64,000 nucleotides of DNA. Origin: Oscillibacter sp. (GTDB lineage: Bacteria; Bacillota; Clostridia; Oscillospirales; Oscillospiraceae). The translations under genes were made by a program, and so were the position numbers. This document shows, one piece after another, positions 17,081-25,599 of this stretch. The first letter of the stretch is position 1, and every line of letters begins with the position of its first letter. The notes under the pieces were generated by a model, which made no database searches, had not been told where the DNA came from, and saw only the letters and a program-made list of their open reading frames with translations. The DNA is taken from the NCBI GenBank assembly GCA_014799925.1, contig JAAVHC010000009.1:17279-81278 (forward strand), written 5' to 3'.

Positions 17081-17114
17081 GCCGCGCCGTGGGACCGGAA
17101 TCCCACGGCGCGGC
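17081..17114 (-). terminator. Hairpin terminating the SLH nucleotidase gene
   Basis: GCCGCGCCGTGGGA pairs with TCCCACGGCGCGGC (14 bp); U-tract weak. Confidence 0.6.
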
Positions 17115-17147
17115 TGCGGATTTCAGATAATTGAAGGAACTGCCGGA

Positions 17148-19295
17148 TTACGCGGCAAGAACCTCGGCGGGAATGGTGTTGAGCATCTTGCACACCGCGG
17201 CGCGGGTCAGATCCTGGTCGGGAGCGAAGGTGCCGTCGGGGTTGCCGTTGATGACGCCCAGCTCAACCAGAGCCATGACGTAACCGTCGTCTGTGTCGGG
17301 GAAGTTAGACTCCTCCTCGGAAGCGCCCAGCTCCAGAGCCTTGGCCAGGACCTGGCAGATCTCGACGCGGGTGATGTTGGCATTGATGTCCACATCGCCG
17401 TCAATGAGGCCGTTCTCCTTGGCGTAGGCAACATAACCGCTGGCCCAGCCGCCGCCCTCAACGGGAGCCTGCCCCTCACCGGTGACATAAGTGATGACCA
17501 TCTTCAAAGCCTGGCCCCAGGTTACGGAGTCGTCGGGCAGGAAGGTATGATCACCATAGCCGTTGACAACCGCCTCCTCGTACATGGCCATGACATGCTC
17601 ATAGTACCAGCTGCCGGCCTGAACGTCGGTGAAGCCAGCGATGTTGATGCGGCCGGCGGGCTCGGCGTACTTGTCGGAAACGGTGCCCTCCAGAACCTCG
17701 GTGATATACTGCATCAGGGCCTCGTCCAGAGGCAGGCCGGTGTCAACGATATTCTCGGACTCGCTCAGCGCGTAGTAGGTATCGCCGCCGGCGGCGGTGA
17801 AGTCGTTGGTGATAACCACGTAATCAGCCTCAGGATCAAACTCCTTCCCGTTCACGCTGTTGACGGTCACGCGGCTGATGCTGGCGGGAGCGTTGTAGGT
17901 GGTATCGGGGTAGAGCTCGCCCTCATCGTAGGGCTGGCCGATGTTGATGGTGAAGTCAATGCCGGAAACCTGGGGGAAGCCGCCCACGGCGGTGGGGGTG
18001 CAGAAGGTGGAGGCTTCCAGCATTTCCAGCAGGGCCTCGCCGGTAACGGTAACATAAGCTACGCTGTTGCCGAAGGGCAGAACGGTGTTGACGTCCTTCT
18101 TGGAGATGTCGCCGGCCTCAATGGAGGCGCGGATGCCGCCGCCGTTGGTGATGGCGATGACGTTCTCGGTGGGAACGCCCAGATCATCGCCGTCCTTGGT
18201 GACGTACCAGACCATGGCGTCGGTGATCAGATCGCCCAGGTTGGTCTCCTCGGTACGGTTGCCGGGGTCACGGTCGCCATTGAGCTTGACAGTGCTGGTG
18301 GCGAAAGTAGCGCCGTACTCGGCCTCGATCTCAGCGACGATCTCAGCGGCGCGGGCAGCGATGGCGTCGCCCTCAGCCACGGTGATGGCCTCGGCGTTCA
18401 CGTTCTCGGTGGTGATCTCATCGCCCTTGATGGTGACAACGCCCACGTTGGCGATCTTGGTGCCGGTGGAGGTCACGTAGGTGTCGCCCACCTTGCCGGC
18501 GCCGTTGGTAGCGGCCTTGACCTGCTCCAGAGTGGAGTGGGAGTGGCCGTCGATGAGCACGTCGATGCCGGTGACCTCGGCCAGCATGTCGATGGAGCGG
18601 TTGCCGTTGGCGGCGGACTCATCGTCGATGCCCAGATGGCCCAGGCAGATGACGAGGTCACAGCCGGCGGCTTTCAGCTCGTCCACCTGCGCCTGAGCAA
18701 CGGCGTACAGGTCCTCGCTGCCGGCGAAGGAAACGCCCTTGATCTTGCCGGGGTGAGCCTTGGTAGCGGTCTCGGGGGTATCCAGACCGAAGATGCCGAC
18801 CTTGGCGCCGTCCAGCTCAAAAATCTTGTTGGTGCCCAGAGCGGCCTCGCCCTCATAGGTGATGTTGGCGGCCAGGATGGGGAAGTTGGCCTTTTCCTCC
18901 AGGGTCTTCAGGTTGGCATAGCCGTAGTCAAACTCGTGGTTGCCGGGAGCGGCGACGTCATAGCCCGCCAGGTTCATCAGCTCGATGGCGGTAGCGCCTT
19001 CGGAGACGCTGACATAAGTCGTGCCCTGGCTGAAGTCACCGGCGTCCACCAGCAGGACCTGCGCGCCGGCGGCCTCATACATGGCCTTCAGCGCGGCGAC
19101 CTTGGCGTAGCCCTCCACAGCGCCATGAACGTCGTTGGTGTGGATGATGACGATCGCGCCCTCCACGCCTTCAGGGACCTCAAACGCGGGGACAACCTCC
19201 TCCGCGGCGCCTTCCTCCGCCAGGCCGGTCGCGGCCAGACTGAAGGCCATGACCATTGCCAGCAGTAAGGCCAGCAGCTTGTTCCACTTTCTCAT
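17148..19295 (-). CDS. SLH-anchored UshA-type 5'-nucleotidase
   Basis: Secreted, cell-wall-bound nucleotidase/metallophosphatase. 715 residues: signal peptide (MRKWNKLLALLLAMVMAFSLA), calcineurin-like domain from about residue 47 with HTNDVHG, DAGDFSQG, GNHEFDYG and GHSH metal-site motifs, a 5'-nucleotidase C-terminal domain from about residue 310 (NLGDLITDAM, ITNGGGIRASI), and three S-layer homology repeats in the last ~175 residues. It presumably scavenges nucleotides outside the wall. AGGAGG precedes the ATG. It stands alone. A second nucleotidase with another C-terminus is at 55953. Confidence 0.93.
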   Translation of the reverse strand: MRKWNKLLALLLAMVMAFSLAATGLAEEGAAEEVVPAFEVPEGVEGAIVIIHTNDVHGAVEGYAKVAALKAMYEAAGAQVLLVDAGDFSQGTTYVSVSEGATAIELMNLAGYDVAAPGNHEFDYGYANLKTLEEKANFPILAANITYEGEAALGTNKIFELDGAKVGIFGLDTPETATKAHPGKIKGVSFAGSEDLYAVAQAQVDELKAAGCDLVICLGHLGIDDESAANGNRSIDMLAEVTGIDVLIDGHSHSTLEQVKAATNGAGKVGDTYVTSTGTKIANVGVVTIKGDEITTENVNAEAITVAEGDAIAARAAEIVAEIEAEYGATFATSTVKLNGDRDPGNRTEETNLGDLITDAMVWYVTKDGDDLGVPTENVIAITNGGGIRASIEAGDISKKDVNTVLPFGNSVAYVTVTGEALLEMLEASTFCTPTAVGGFPQVSGIDFTINIGQPYDEGELYPDTTYNAPASISRVTVNSVNGKEFDPEADYVVITNDFTAAGGDTYYALSESENIVDTGLPLDEALMQYITEVLEGTVSDKYAEPAGRINIAGFTDVQAGSWYYEHVMAMYEEAVVNGYGDHTFLPDDSVTWGQALKMVITYVTGEGQAPVEGGGWASGYVAYAKENGLIDGDVDINANITRVEICQVLAKALELGASEEESNFPDTDDGYVMALVELGVINGNPDGTFAPDQDLTRAAVCKMLNTIPAEVLAA

Positions 19296-19391
19296 GTTAG
19301 GGGTTCCTCCTAATTCAATTTCAGACGGTTTCCTCCAGTTGCGGCCTGCCGGATGGACAGACCCGCCCCCTGCCGCCTGTATACGACATCA

Positions 19392-19397
19392 ATTATA
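19392..19397 (-). promoter_or_regulatory. Possible -10 box of the SLH nucleotidase gene
   Basis: TATAAT on the minus strand about 100 bases before the ATG; only a weak -35 (TAGCCA) lies 17 bases upstream. Confidence 0.4.
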
Positions 19398-19510
19398 CTC
19401 CAAGTTTTTCTGTTTGGCTATACCCCGACTCACAAATTTTGAGAAAATTTTGAAAAATTTTGGCAGAGAGGCGCTTCTCTCTGGATATGCATGGATAAAT
19501 GTGCTATACT

Positions 19511-19603
19511 TTTCTGCACGGCCACTCCGTGAAGCGCCGCATGCGGCGCTTTTAGCGCTAAGGCCGCCGTAGGCGGCCCCACGGATATGGCCGTTGCAGA
19601 ATC
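19511..19603. repeat. Family C large nested hairpin, copy C1
   Basis: 93-bp element with inverted ends TTCTGCACGGCCA and TGGCCGTTGCAGAA, an inner CCGTG/CACGG step, and two further hairpins AAGCGCCGC/GCGGCGCTT and GGCCGCC/GGCGGCC. Same design as 23672-23766. Together with D2 it fills the 400 bases between the nucleotidase and the dihydropyrimidinase gene. Confidence 0.65.
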
Positions 19604-19650
19604 GCGGTTGCCGCTGTGAACGGCGGCGAGCAAAACGGCTCAAATCAAAT

Positions 19651-19685
19651 ATATTATTTCCGGGCTTTAGGCTCGGAAATAATAT
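19651..19685. repeat. Family D hairpin, copy D2
   Basis: ATATTATTTCCGGGC and GCTCGGAAATAATAT pair around TTTAG with one mismatch; it ends immediately before the ribosome site of the dihydropyrimidinase gene and could affect its translation. Confidence 0.65.
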
Positions 19686-19701
19686 GCCAGGAGGTTCGGT
19701 T

Positions 19702-21072
19702 ATGAAAACGTTATTGCAGGGCGGAACCGTGATTTCCGCCCGGGGGGAGAAAAAAGCGGACGTTCTGATGGAGGACGGGCGGATCGCCGCCGTGGGAGAA
19801 CGCCTGCCCGCCGGGGACGCGCAGGTGGCGGACTGCGCAGGGAAGCTGCTGTTTCCCGGCTTCATCGACGGGCACACCCACTTCGATCTGGAGGTGTGCG
19901 GCACCATCACCGCCGACGACTTCGCCACCGGCGGCCGGGCGGCCCTCCGGGGCGGCACGACCATGGTGGTGGACTTCGCCGCGCCGGACAAAGGGGAGAC
20001 TCTGGCCGCGGGGCTGGCGCGCTGGCGGGAAAAGGCGGCGGGGAAATCCGCCTGCGACTACGGCTTCCATATGACCATCGACGACTGGAACGAGGGCATT
20101 TCGCGGGAAATCGGGGAGATGCTGGACCAGGGGATCTCCTCCTTTAAAATGTACATGACCTACCCCGCCATGATGATCCCGGAGGGGGACATGTACCGCG
20201 CCCTGCTGCGGCTGAAGGAGGTTGGCGGCATCGCCGGGGTCCACTGCGAGAACGACGGCGTCATCCGCGAGCTGGCCGCGGAGGCCAGGGCGGCGGGGCG
20301 CATGGCCCCCGCGTCCCATCCCCGCACCCGGCCCGCCCCCCTGGAGGCGGAGGCGGTGGGCCATCTGCTGCGGCTGGCCCAGCTGGCGGACGTGCCGGTC
20401 ATCATCGTCCACCTGTCCGCCAGGGAGTCCCTGGAGGAGGTCCGCGCCGCCCGGCGGCGGGGCCAGACGGTGTACGTGGAGACCTGTCCCCACTATCTGC
20501 TGCTGGAGGACGGAGTCTACGACAGCCCGGATTACATGGAAGCGGCAAAATTCGTCTGCGCGCCGCCCATCCGGAAAAAGGCGGACCAGGAGGAGCTGTG
20601 GGAGGCCCTGAAAAACGGGGAGATCGACACCGTGGCCACGGACCACTGCTCCTTCACCACCGCCCAGAAGCGGGCTGGACGCTACGACTTCACCAGGATC
20701 CCCGGCGGCCTGCCCGGCGTGGAGCACCGGGGCGTGCTGCTCTACACTTACGGCGTGGCGGCGGGGAAAATCAGCGCTTCGGACATGTGCCGGGTCCTGT
20801 GCGAGAACCCGGCGAAGCTGTATGGCTGCTGGCCCCGGAAGGGCGTCATCGCCCCCGGCTCCGACGCGGACGTGGTGGTCTACGACCCAGCGGCGGATTC
20901 AGTCATTACCGCGGCGGACCAGGCCCAGAACGTGGACTACACCCCCTACGAGGGCCGGAGGACCGCCGGGTCCATCGCCCGGGTGTACCTCCGGGGCCGG
21001 CTGGCCGTGGACCACGGAGAGGTTCAGGACGTCTCCGGGCAGTTTGTTTTCAGAGGAAAGAACCAGCTTTGA
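19702..21072 (+). CDS. hydA: Dihydropyrimidinase / D-hydantoinase
   Basis: Cyclic-amide hydrolase opening dihydropyrimidines or hydantoins. 456 residues, usual for the family; ATG at 19702 after AGGAGG. Metal-site residues are visible: GHTHFD (His58, His60), the carboxylated lysine in SFKMYMTY (Lys149), HLSA and ATDHCSF with the catalytic Asp. No pyrimidine-catabolic partner (dihydropyrimidine dehydrogenase, ureidopropionase) is adjacent, so allantoinase-like or hydantoin activity cannot be excluded. A terminator shared with ksgA follows. Confidence 0.88.
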   Translation: MKTLLQGGTVISARGEKKADVLMEDGRIAAVGERLPAGDAQVADCAGKLLFPGFIDGHTHFDLEVCGTITADDFATGGRAALRGGTTMVVDFAAPDKGETLAAGLARWREKAAGKSACDYGFHMTIDDWNEGISREIGEMLDQGISSFKMYMTYPAMMIPEGDMYRALLRLKEVGGIAGVHCENDGVIRELAAEARAAGRMAPASHPRTRPAPLEAEAVGHLLRLAQLADVPVIIVHLSARESLEEVRAARRRGQTVYVETCPHYLLLEDGVYDSPDYMEAAKFVCAPPIRKKADQEELWEALKNGEIDTVATDHCSFTTAQKRAGRYDFTRIPGGLPGVEHRGVLLYTYGVAAGKISASDMCRVLCENPAKLYGCWPRKGVIAPGSDADVVVYDPAADSVITAADQAQNVDYTPYEGRRTAGSIARVYLRGRLAVDHGEVQDVSGQFVFRGKNQL

Positions 21073-21087
21073 TGCAAGCCCTTTGCC

Positions 21088-21136
21088 CGAAGGCCCTCCT
21101 GACGGCTTTGCCGTCAGGAGGGCCTTCGATTCTTTT
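21088..21136. terminator. Bidirectional terminator between hydA and ksgA
   Basis: 19-bp perfect stem CGAAGGCCCTCCTGACGGC with its complement around TTT, then ATTCTTTT. It reaches the stop codon of the convergent ksgA. Confidence 0.8.
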
Positions 21137-22002
21137 CAATTGCATTGGCTGTAGAGGCTGTCCGCCAGGGCGGCAAACTCCTCCATCCCCAGCGCCTCTC
21201 CCCGGACGGCGGGCGCAAGAGCGCACCGGGCGACAGCCTCCGCCACCCCGTCCTTCCCCAGCCGGGAACCGAAAACGGTACACAGCGAGTTGCACAGCGT
21301 CTTCCGCCGCAGGGCAAAGGCCGCCTTCACCGTCCGGAAGAAGAATTCCTCCCCGCAGGCGGGCGACACCGCCGGGGTTTCCCGGACCCGGCAGCGGATG
21401 ACGGAGGAGGTGACCCTGGGCGCGGGCAGGAAGCAGTCCGGCGGCACGTCGAACAGGATCTCCGGCCGGGTATGATACTGCGCATAGACCGACAGCGCCC
21501 CGTAGTCCCCCGTGCCCGGCTTCGCCGTCAGACGCAGGGCCGCCTCCCGCTGGACCATGACGGTAATGGTCCGGAACCGCTTCGCCTCGATGAGGGCTTT
21601 CAGAATGGGCGTGGCCACGTTATAGGGCAGGTTGGCGCACACCAGGGGCGTCAGCCCCCGGAAACGCTCATCCACCAGGGCGGGCACGTCCAGCTTGAGC
21701 ACATCGCCGGAAATCAGGGTGAAATTCTCCGCTCCGGCCATGGTCTCCGCCAGCACCGGCGGCAGCGCCGGGTCCAGCTCCACGGACACCACCTTCGCGG
21801 CCCGCCGGCAGAGCTCCCTCGTCAGGCACCCGATGCCGGGGCCGATTTCCAGCACGCCGCAGGTCCCGTCGCCGCCGCCGGCGGCGGCGATCTCACGGGG
21901 CACCCAGTCCGCGATCAGGAAATTCTGCCCCATGGATTTGGAAAAGCGGAAGCCGTGGCGGCCCAGCAGGGCCCGTACCTCCCGGATATCACAGAGATTC
22001 AT
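21136..22002 (-). CDS. rsmA: 16S rRNA dimethyladenosine transferase
   Basis: Dimethylates A1518 and A1519 of 16S rRNA (KsgA/RsmA). 288 residues from an ATG at 22002 with GAGGGGGA upstream; upstream in-frame codons have no ribosome site. SAM-binding motif VLEIGPGIGCLT (near 72-83) and the catalytic NLPYN motif (ANLPYNVATPIL) are intact, followed by the C-terminal helical domain. Loss of function gives kasugamycin resistance in other bacteria. Ends in a terminator shared with hydA. Confidence 0.95.
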   Translation of the reverse strand: MNLCDIREVRALLGRHGFRFSKSMGQNFLIADWVPREIAAAGGGDGTCGVLEIGPGIGCLTRELCRRAAKVVSVELDPALPPVLAETMAGAENFTLISGDVLKLDVPALVDERFRGLTPLVCANLPYNVATPILKALIEAKRFRTITVMVQREAALRLTAKPGTGDYGALSVYAQYHTRPEILFDVPPDCFLPAPRVTSSVIRCRVRETPAVSPACGEEFFFRTVKAAFALRRKTLCNSLCTVFGSRLGKDGVAEAVARCALAPAVRGEALGMEEFAALADSLYSQCN

Positions 22003-22122
22003 CGTTTGTCCCCCTCGCAGCGTGTTTTTCTCAGTATAGCACATTTTGTAAAAAAGAGTAGCACAAATTTTGCCCGTGTGTTATAATCAAAAAACCTGAC
22101 TATTGCAAGGAGGGATCCTGTC

Positions 22123-22887
22123 ATGCCGGAACTGGCAAACACGCTTCTGATCGTCTGCCCGCTGGTATTCCTGGGAGGCTTCGTGGACAGCGTGGCGGGA
22201 GGCGGGGGACTGATCACGCTGCCGGCCTACATGATGGCGGGCGTGCCGGTCCACTTCGCGGCGGGAACCAACAAGGTGGTCAACGCCTGCGGCTCCGCCA
22301 CGGCGTCGGTGAAATTCTTCCGCAGCGGAAAAATCCGCCTCCACGCCGCCCTGTGCGCCGCCCTGGGGGCTCTGGCGGGAGGCTACATCGGCGCGGAGAT
22401 CGCCAAGATGCTCAGCGAGGGCTTATTGAAGAGCCTGATGCTGATCGCCCTGCCGCTGGTGGCGGTGTTCCTGGTGGTCAAAAAGGACTTCGGTCAGGAG
22501 ACCGGCGAAAAGCGGTATCCCAGGCCCTATGAAATGGGCGTCAGCCTGGGGATCGGACTGGTGATCGGATGCTATGACGGCATGGTGGGCCCGGGCACCG
22601 GGACGTTTATGATCATGGCCTTCACCGCGCTGCTGCAAATGGATATGGTGACGGCCTCCGGCTGCTCCAAGGTGGGCAACCTGGCCTCCAACATCGCGGC
22701 GGCGGTCTCCTTCATCATCGGCGGGAAGGTCATGTGGGTGCTGGTGGTCCCCGCGGCGGCGTGCAGCATGCTGGGGAATTACTGCGGGGCGCGGTACGCC
22801 ATCCGGGGCGGCGGGAAAAAGATCCGTGGAATGATTTTCGTCGTGCTGGGAATGCTGTTTGTAAAAATGCTGATCGATTTGCTGTGA
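22123..22887 (+). CDS. TSUP (TauE/SafE) family transporter
   Basis: Membrane permease of the sulfite/sulfonate exporter family. 254 residues with about eight membrane segments and the duplicated family motif: VDSVAGGGGLITLPAYM near the N-terminus and GCYDGMVGPGTGTFMI in the middle. AAGGAGGG precedes the ATG; a TATAAT (22081-22086) lies 36 bases upstream with a weak -35. Substrate is unknown; sulfur anions are typical. It is separated from glyS by an own promoter and T-box, so it is monocistronic. Confidence 0.85.
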   Translation: MPELANTLLIVCPLVFLGGFVDSVAGGGGLITLPAYMMAGVPVHFAAGTNKVVNACGSATASVKFFRSGKIRLHAALCAALGALAGGYIGAEIAKMLSEGLLKSLMLIALPLVAVFLVVKKDFGQETGEKRYPRPYEMGVSLGIGLVIGCYDGMVGPGTGTFMIMAFTALLQMDMVTASGCSKVGNLASNIAAAVSFIIGGKVMWVLVVPAAACSMLGNYCGARYAIRGGGKKIRGMIFVVLGMLFVKMLIDLL

Positions 22888-22931
22888 AAGCAGCCGCGGC
22901 GGCATGCGCCGCGGAATCAGAAAAATCCCCC

Positions 22932-22959
22932 TTGACAGAACGCAAAAACATGGTACAAT
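22932..22959 (+). promoter_or_regulatory. Promoter of the glyS T-box transcript
   Basis: TTGACA and TACAAT with 16-base spacing, just ahead of the T-box. Confidence 0.7.
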
Positions 22960-22965
22960 ACCAAT

Positions 22966-23190
22966 CAACAGGCTGCGAAGGGAAAAAATACGTCCGCGCG
23001 GGCGGCAGAGAGGGGACGGTTGGTGCAAGTCCCCGGAACGCGCGGGGGGAAGGCGTCCCGGAGCCGCGGGGAAGAAATGCCCCGCCGGTTGTCCCCGTTA
23101 CGGACGAAGAGTGCGGGAGCGGTCCCGAATTCAGGTGGAACCACGGACAAGATTTTGTTCGCCCTGAGCCGAAAGGCCCAGGGCGTTTTT
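22966..23190 (+). promoter_or_regulatory. T-box leader, probably glycine-specific
   Basis: tRNA-sensing riboswitch. The conserved T-box sequence is AGGTGGAACCACGG (about 23133-23146) and is followed by a terminator CGCCCTG...CAGGGCG with GCC/GGC inner pairs and TTTTT (23160-23190). Stem I is closed by GGCT/AGCC and has the GGTGCAAGTCC-type distal arm; a GGC glycine codon at 23052-23054 sits where the specifier is expected. The next gene on this strand is glyS, 720 bases further, beyond a family B and two family C repeats. Confidence 0.8.
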
Positions 23191-23245
23191 GCTGCGGTCT
23201 CGATTCTTGAATCGGCTTTTGCGGCCGCCGCCGGGGGCGGGGGCG

Positions 23246-23660
23246 TACTTTTCTTGTTTCGCCAAGAAAAGTACCAAAAGAAGGCGACTTAAGAGACTCC
23301 GTCTCTTAAGAATCTCTAATTTTTTGTTTAGTTGCGCTACGACGTACCGGGCTTGATTCTACCGACAGCACCAATCAGAACGCGCCAGATTGTTCGTCTA
23401 CCCACGGGTCCTAACGTACCCAGGGAGGCTGAGCCGCTTCTGGTCAGACTGCTCACCATCGCCGGGAGGACCCAAAGCAATGCGGTAGGGGCTGCCGATG
23501 ACCTCACTGAAACAGGCGCAGAAGAGGAGCGAAGCGGACGGCAGTACGGTAGATAAAACCAGACTGTGCCACGGGCGTAAACAAAATAAGAAATAAGGGA
23601 TTCTCAAACCGTAGGTTTGAGTGGCTTTTTGCCTACTTTTTGTCCACACAAAAAGTAGGC
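23246..23660 (+). repeat. Family B long non-coding repeat, copy B2
   Basis: 415-bp element with double-hairpin ends: TACTTTTCTTG/CAAGAAAAGTA (23246-23273) and CTTAAGAGAC/GTCTCTTAAG at the left, CTCAAACC/GGTTTGAG and GCCTACTTTTTGT/ACAAAAAGTAGGC (23631-23660) at the right. Its core (about 23321-23465) matches copy B1 in the other orientation, including TTGCGCT.CGACGTACCGGG and CGTCTACCCACGGGT. It separates the glycine T-box from glyS. Confidence 0.7.
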
Positions 23661-23671
23661 GCGGGGTCCGC

Positions 23672-23766
23672 GATTGTGCAATGACCCCATCCGTGGGCCG
23701 GCCTGCGGCCGGCTTAACGCTATAAGCGCCGCCTTGCGGCGCTTCACGGAGGGGTCATGCACAATT
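23672..23766. repeat. Family C large nested hairpin, copy C2
   Basis: GATTGTGCAATGACCCC and GGGGTCATGCACAATT form the ends; CCGTG/CACGG and two GC-rich hairpins lie inside, as in copy C1. Confidence 0.65.
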
Positions 23767-23767
23767 C

Positions 23768-23805
23768 AATTCTGCACGGCCACTCGATGTGGCCGTTGCA
23801 GAATC
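23768..23805. repeat. Family C short hairpin, copy C3
   Basis: ATTCTGCACGGCCA and TGGCCGTTGCAGAAT around CTCGATG; adjoins copy C2 and is a nearly exact match of 40218-40255. Confidence 0.65.
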
Positions 23806-23910
23806 TTGGGCGCGCAGCCCCTGGAGTGTCGCATAGAAACAATTCCCATTTGCTGCGCAAAGCGCAGCAAAGATCAATCTGCCAATTAACCACAAAAAGG
23901 AGTATCTATC

Positions 23911-25335
23911 ATGAAAAACGCCGAAAAGACCATGGAAAAAATCGTGGCCCTCTGCAAGGGCCGGGGCTTCATCTTCGCCGGCAGCGAGATTTACGGCGGC
24001 CTGGCCAACACCTGGGACTACGGCCCCCTGGGCGTGGAGCTGAAGAACAACGTGAAGAAGGCCTGGTGGAAGAAGTTCGTCCAGGAGAACCCCTACAACG
24101 TGGGTCTGGACGCCGCCATCCTCATGAATCCCCAGGTCTGGGTGGCCTCCGGCCACGTGGGCGGGTTCTCCGACCCCCTCATGGACTGCAGGGAGTGCAA
24201 GGAGCGCTTCCGGGCCGACAAGATCATTGAGGACTGGGCGGAGGAAAACGGCTTCCAGCTGCCCAAGCCCGTGGACGCTTTCTCCCAGGACGAGATGAAG
24301 GACTTCATCGAGGAGCACAACATCCCCTGCCCCTCCTGCGGCAGACACAACTTCACCGACATCCGCAAGTTCAACCTGATGTTCAAGACCTTCCAGGGCG
24401 TCACCGAGGACGCCAAAAACACCGTTTACCTCCGTCCGGAGACCGCCCAGGGCATCTTCACCAACTTCCTAAACGTCCAGCGGTCCACCCGGCGGAAGCT
24501 GCCCTTCGGCGTGTGCCAGATCGGCAAGAGCTTCCGCAACGAGATCACGCCGGGCAACTTCATCTTCCGCACCCGCGAGTTCGAGCAGATGGAGCTGGAA
24601 TTCTTCTGCCAGCCCGGCACGGAGCTGGAGTGGTTCGCCTACTGGAAGAACTTCTGCCACCAGTGGCTGCTGGACCTGGGCATCAGGGAGGAGAACCTGC
24701 GCCTGCGGGACCACGACCCCGAGGAGCTGAGCCACTACTCCAACGCCACCACGGACTTCGAGTTTGCTTTCCCCTTCACCGAGTGGGGCGAGCTGTGGGG
24801 CGTAGCCAGCCGCACAAATTTTGACCTGAACGCCCACCAGACCACCTCCGGCAAGGATCTGACCTATTACGACCAGGAGAAAAACGAGCACTATATTCCC
24901 TTTGTCATCGAGCCCTCCCTGGGCGTGGAGCGGATGCTGCTGGCTTTCCTGTGCAACGCCTACGACGAGGAGGTAGTGGACGCGGAGAAGAACGACGTCC
25001 GTACCGTTCTGCGCCTCCACCCGGCCCTGGCCCCCTTCAAGGCCGCCGTCCTGCCCCTGAGCAAGAAGCTGGGCGGCAAGGCCCGCGAAATCCACGCGGA
25101 GCTTTCCAGGGATTGGATGATCGACTTCGACGACACCGGCTCCATCGGCAAGCGTTACCGCCGCCAGGACGAGGTGGGCACGCCGTTCTGCATCACTGTG
25201 GACTTTGAGACCGTGGGCGACGACAAGACCCCCGCCGACAACTGCGTCACCGTCCGGGAGCGGGACAGCATGAAGCAGGTCCGCATCCCCATCAGCGAGC
25301 TGAAGGGCTGGCTGGCGGAGCGGCTGGCGTACTGA
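23911..25335 (+). CDS. glyS: Glycyl-tRNA synthetase (dimeric type)
   Basis: Class II synthetase of the alpha2 type charging tRNA-Gly. 474 residues; motif 2 region [17 protein letters not shown] and motif 3 [10 protein letters not shown] are clear, and the C-terminal anticodon-binding domain begins near residue 365. An insertion has a CRECKERF...CPSCGRH zinc-binding pattern. AAAGGAG precedes the ATG. Expression is expected to be controlled by the T-box at 22966, although unusual repeat-rich sequence lies between. Confidence 0.95.
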   Translation: MKNAEKTMEKIVALCKGRGFIFAGSEIYGGLANTWDYGPLGVELKNNVKKAWWKKFVQENPYNVGLDAAILMNPQVWVASGHVGGFSDPLMDCRECKERFRADKIIEDWAEENGFQLPKPVDAFSQDEMKDFIEEHNIPCPSCGRHNFTDIRKFNLMFKTFQGVTEDAKNTVYLRPETAQGIFTNFLNVQRSTRRKLPFGVCQIGKSFRNEITPGNFIFRTREFEQMELEFFCQPGTELEWFAYWKNFCHQWLLDLGIREENLRLRDHDPEELSHYSNATTDFEFAFPFTEWGELWGVASRTNFDLNAHQTTSGKDLTYYDQEKNEHYIPFVIEPSLGVERMLLAFLCNAYDEEVVDAEKNDVRTVLRLHPALAPFKAAVLPLSKKLGGKAREIHAELSRDWMIDFDDTGSIGKRYRRQDEVGTPFCITVDFETVGDDKTPADNCVTVRERDSMKQVRIPISELKGWLAERLAY

Positions 25336-25465
25336 TTTCTTCCTTCCAAATGTCCGGAGGCCGCCCTCCGGGCCGTCGCTGCGGCCGCCGCCGCCCTGCT
25401 GTGCCGTCCGCGCTTCGGGCCTGGTTCCGGCTGCCGTCCCGTGCCGGAAAAATGGAATTGCGCAA

Positions 25466-25504
25466 AAAACCGGGAGGCAGCCTGTAGGGCCGCCTCCCGG
25501 TTTT
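25466..25504. terminator. Bidirectional terminator between glyS and the MATE gene
   Basis: AAAACCGGGAGGC pairs with GCCTCCCGGTTTT; A- and T-runs on both sides suit both convergent genes. The 264 bases between these genes hold nothing else recognisable. Confidence 0.75.
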
Positions 25505-25599
25505 GCCGTTCCGGAACGAGTCCCACCGTTCCGGAAATCCGGCCCACAGCGGGCCGATCTGCTTGCCCGCGGCGCCGTGCTCCCGGGCAATGGTGATGA

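Noticed and set aside
16833..19268. An 811-codon plus-strand frame opposite the SLH nucleotidase
   Set aside because: Antisense shadow of a gene with signal peptide, catalytic motifs and SLH repeats; composition is Gly/Val/Asp-rich without motifs.
23332..23556. 74-codon frame in repeat B2
   Set aside because: Same reasoning as for B1; no ribosome site.
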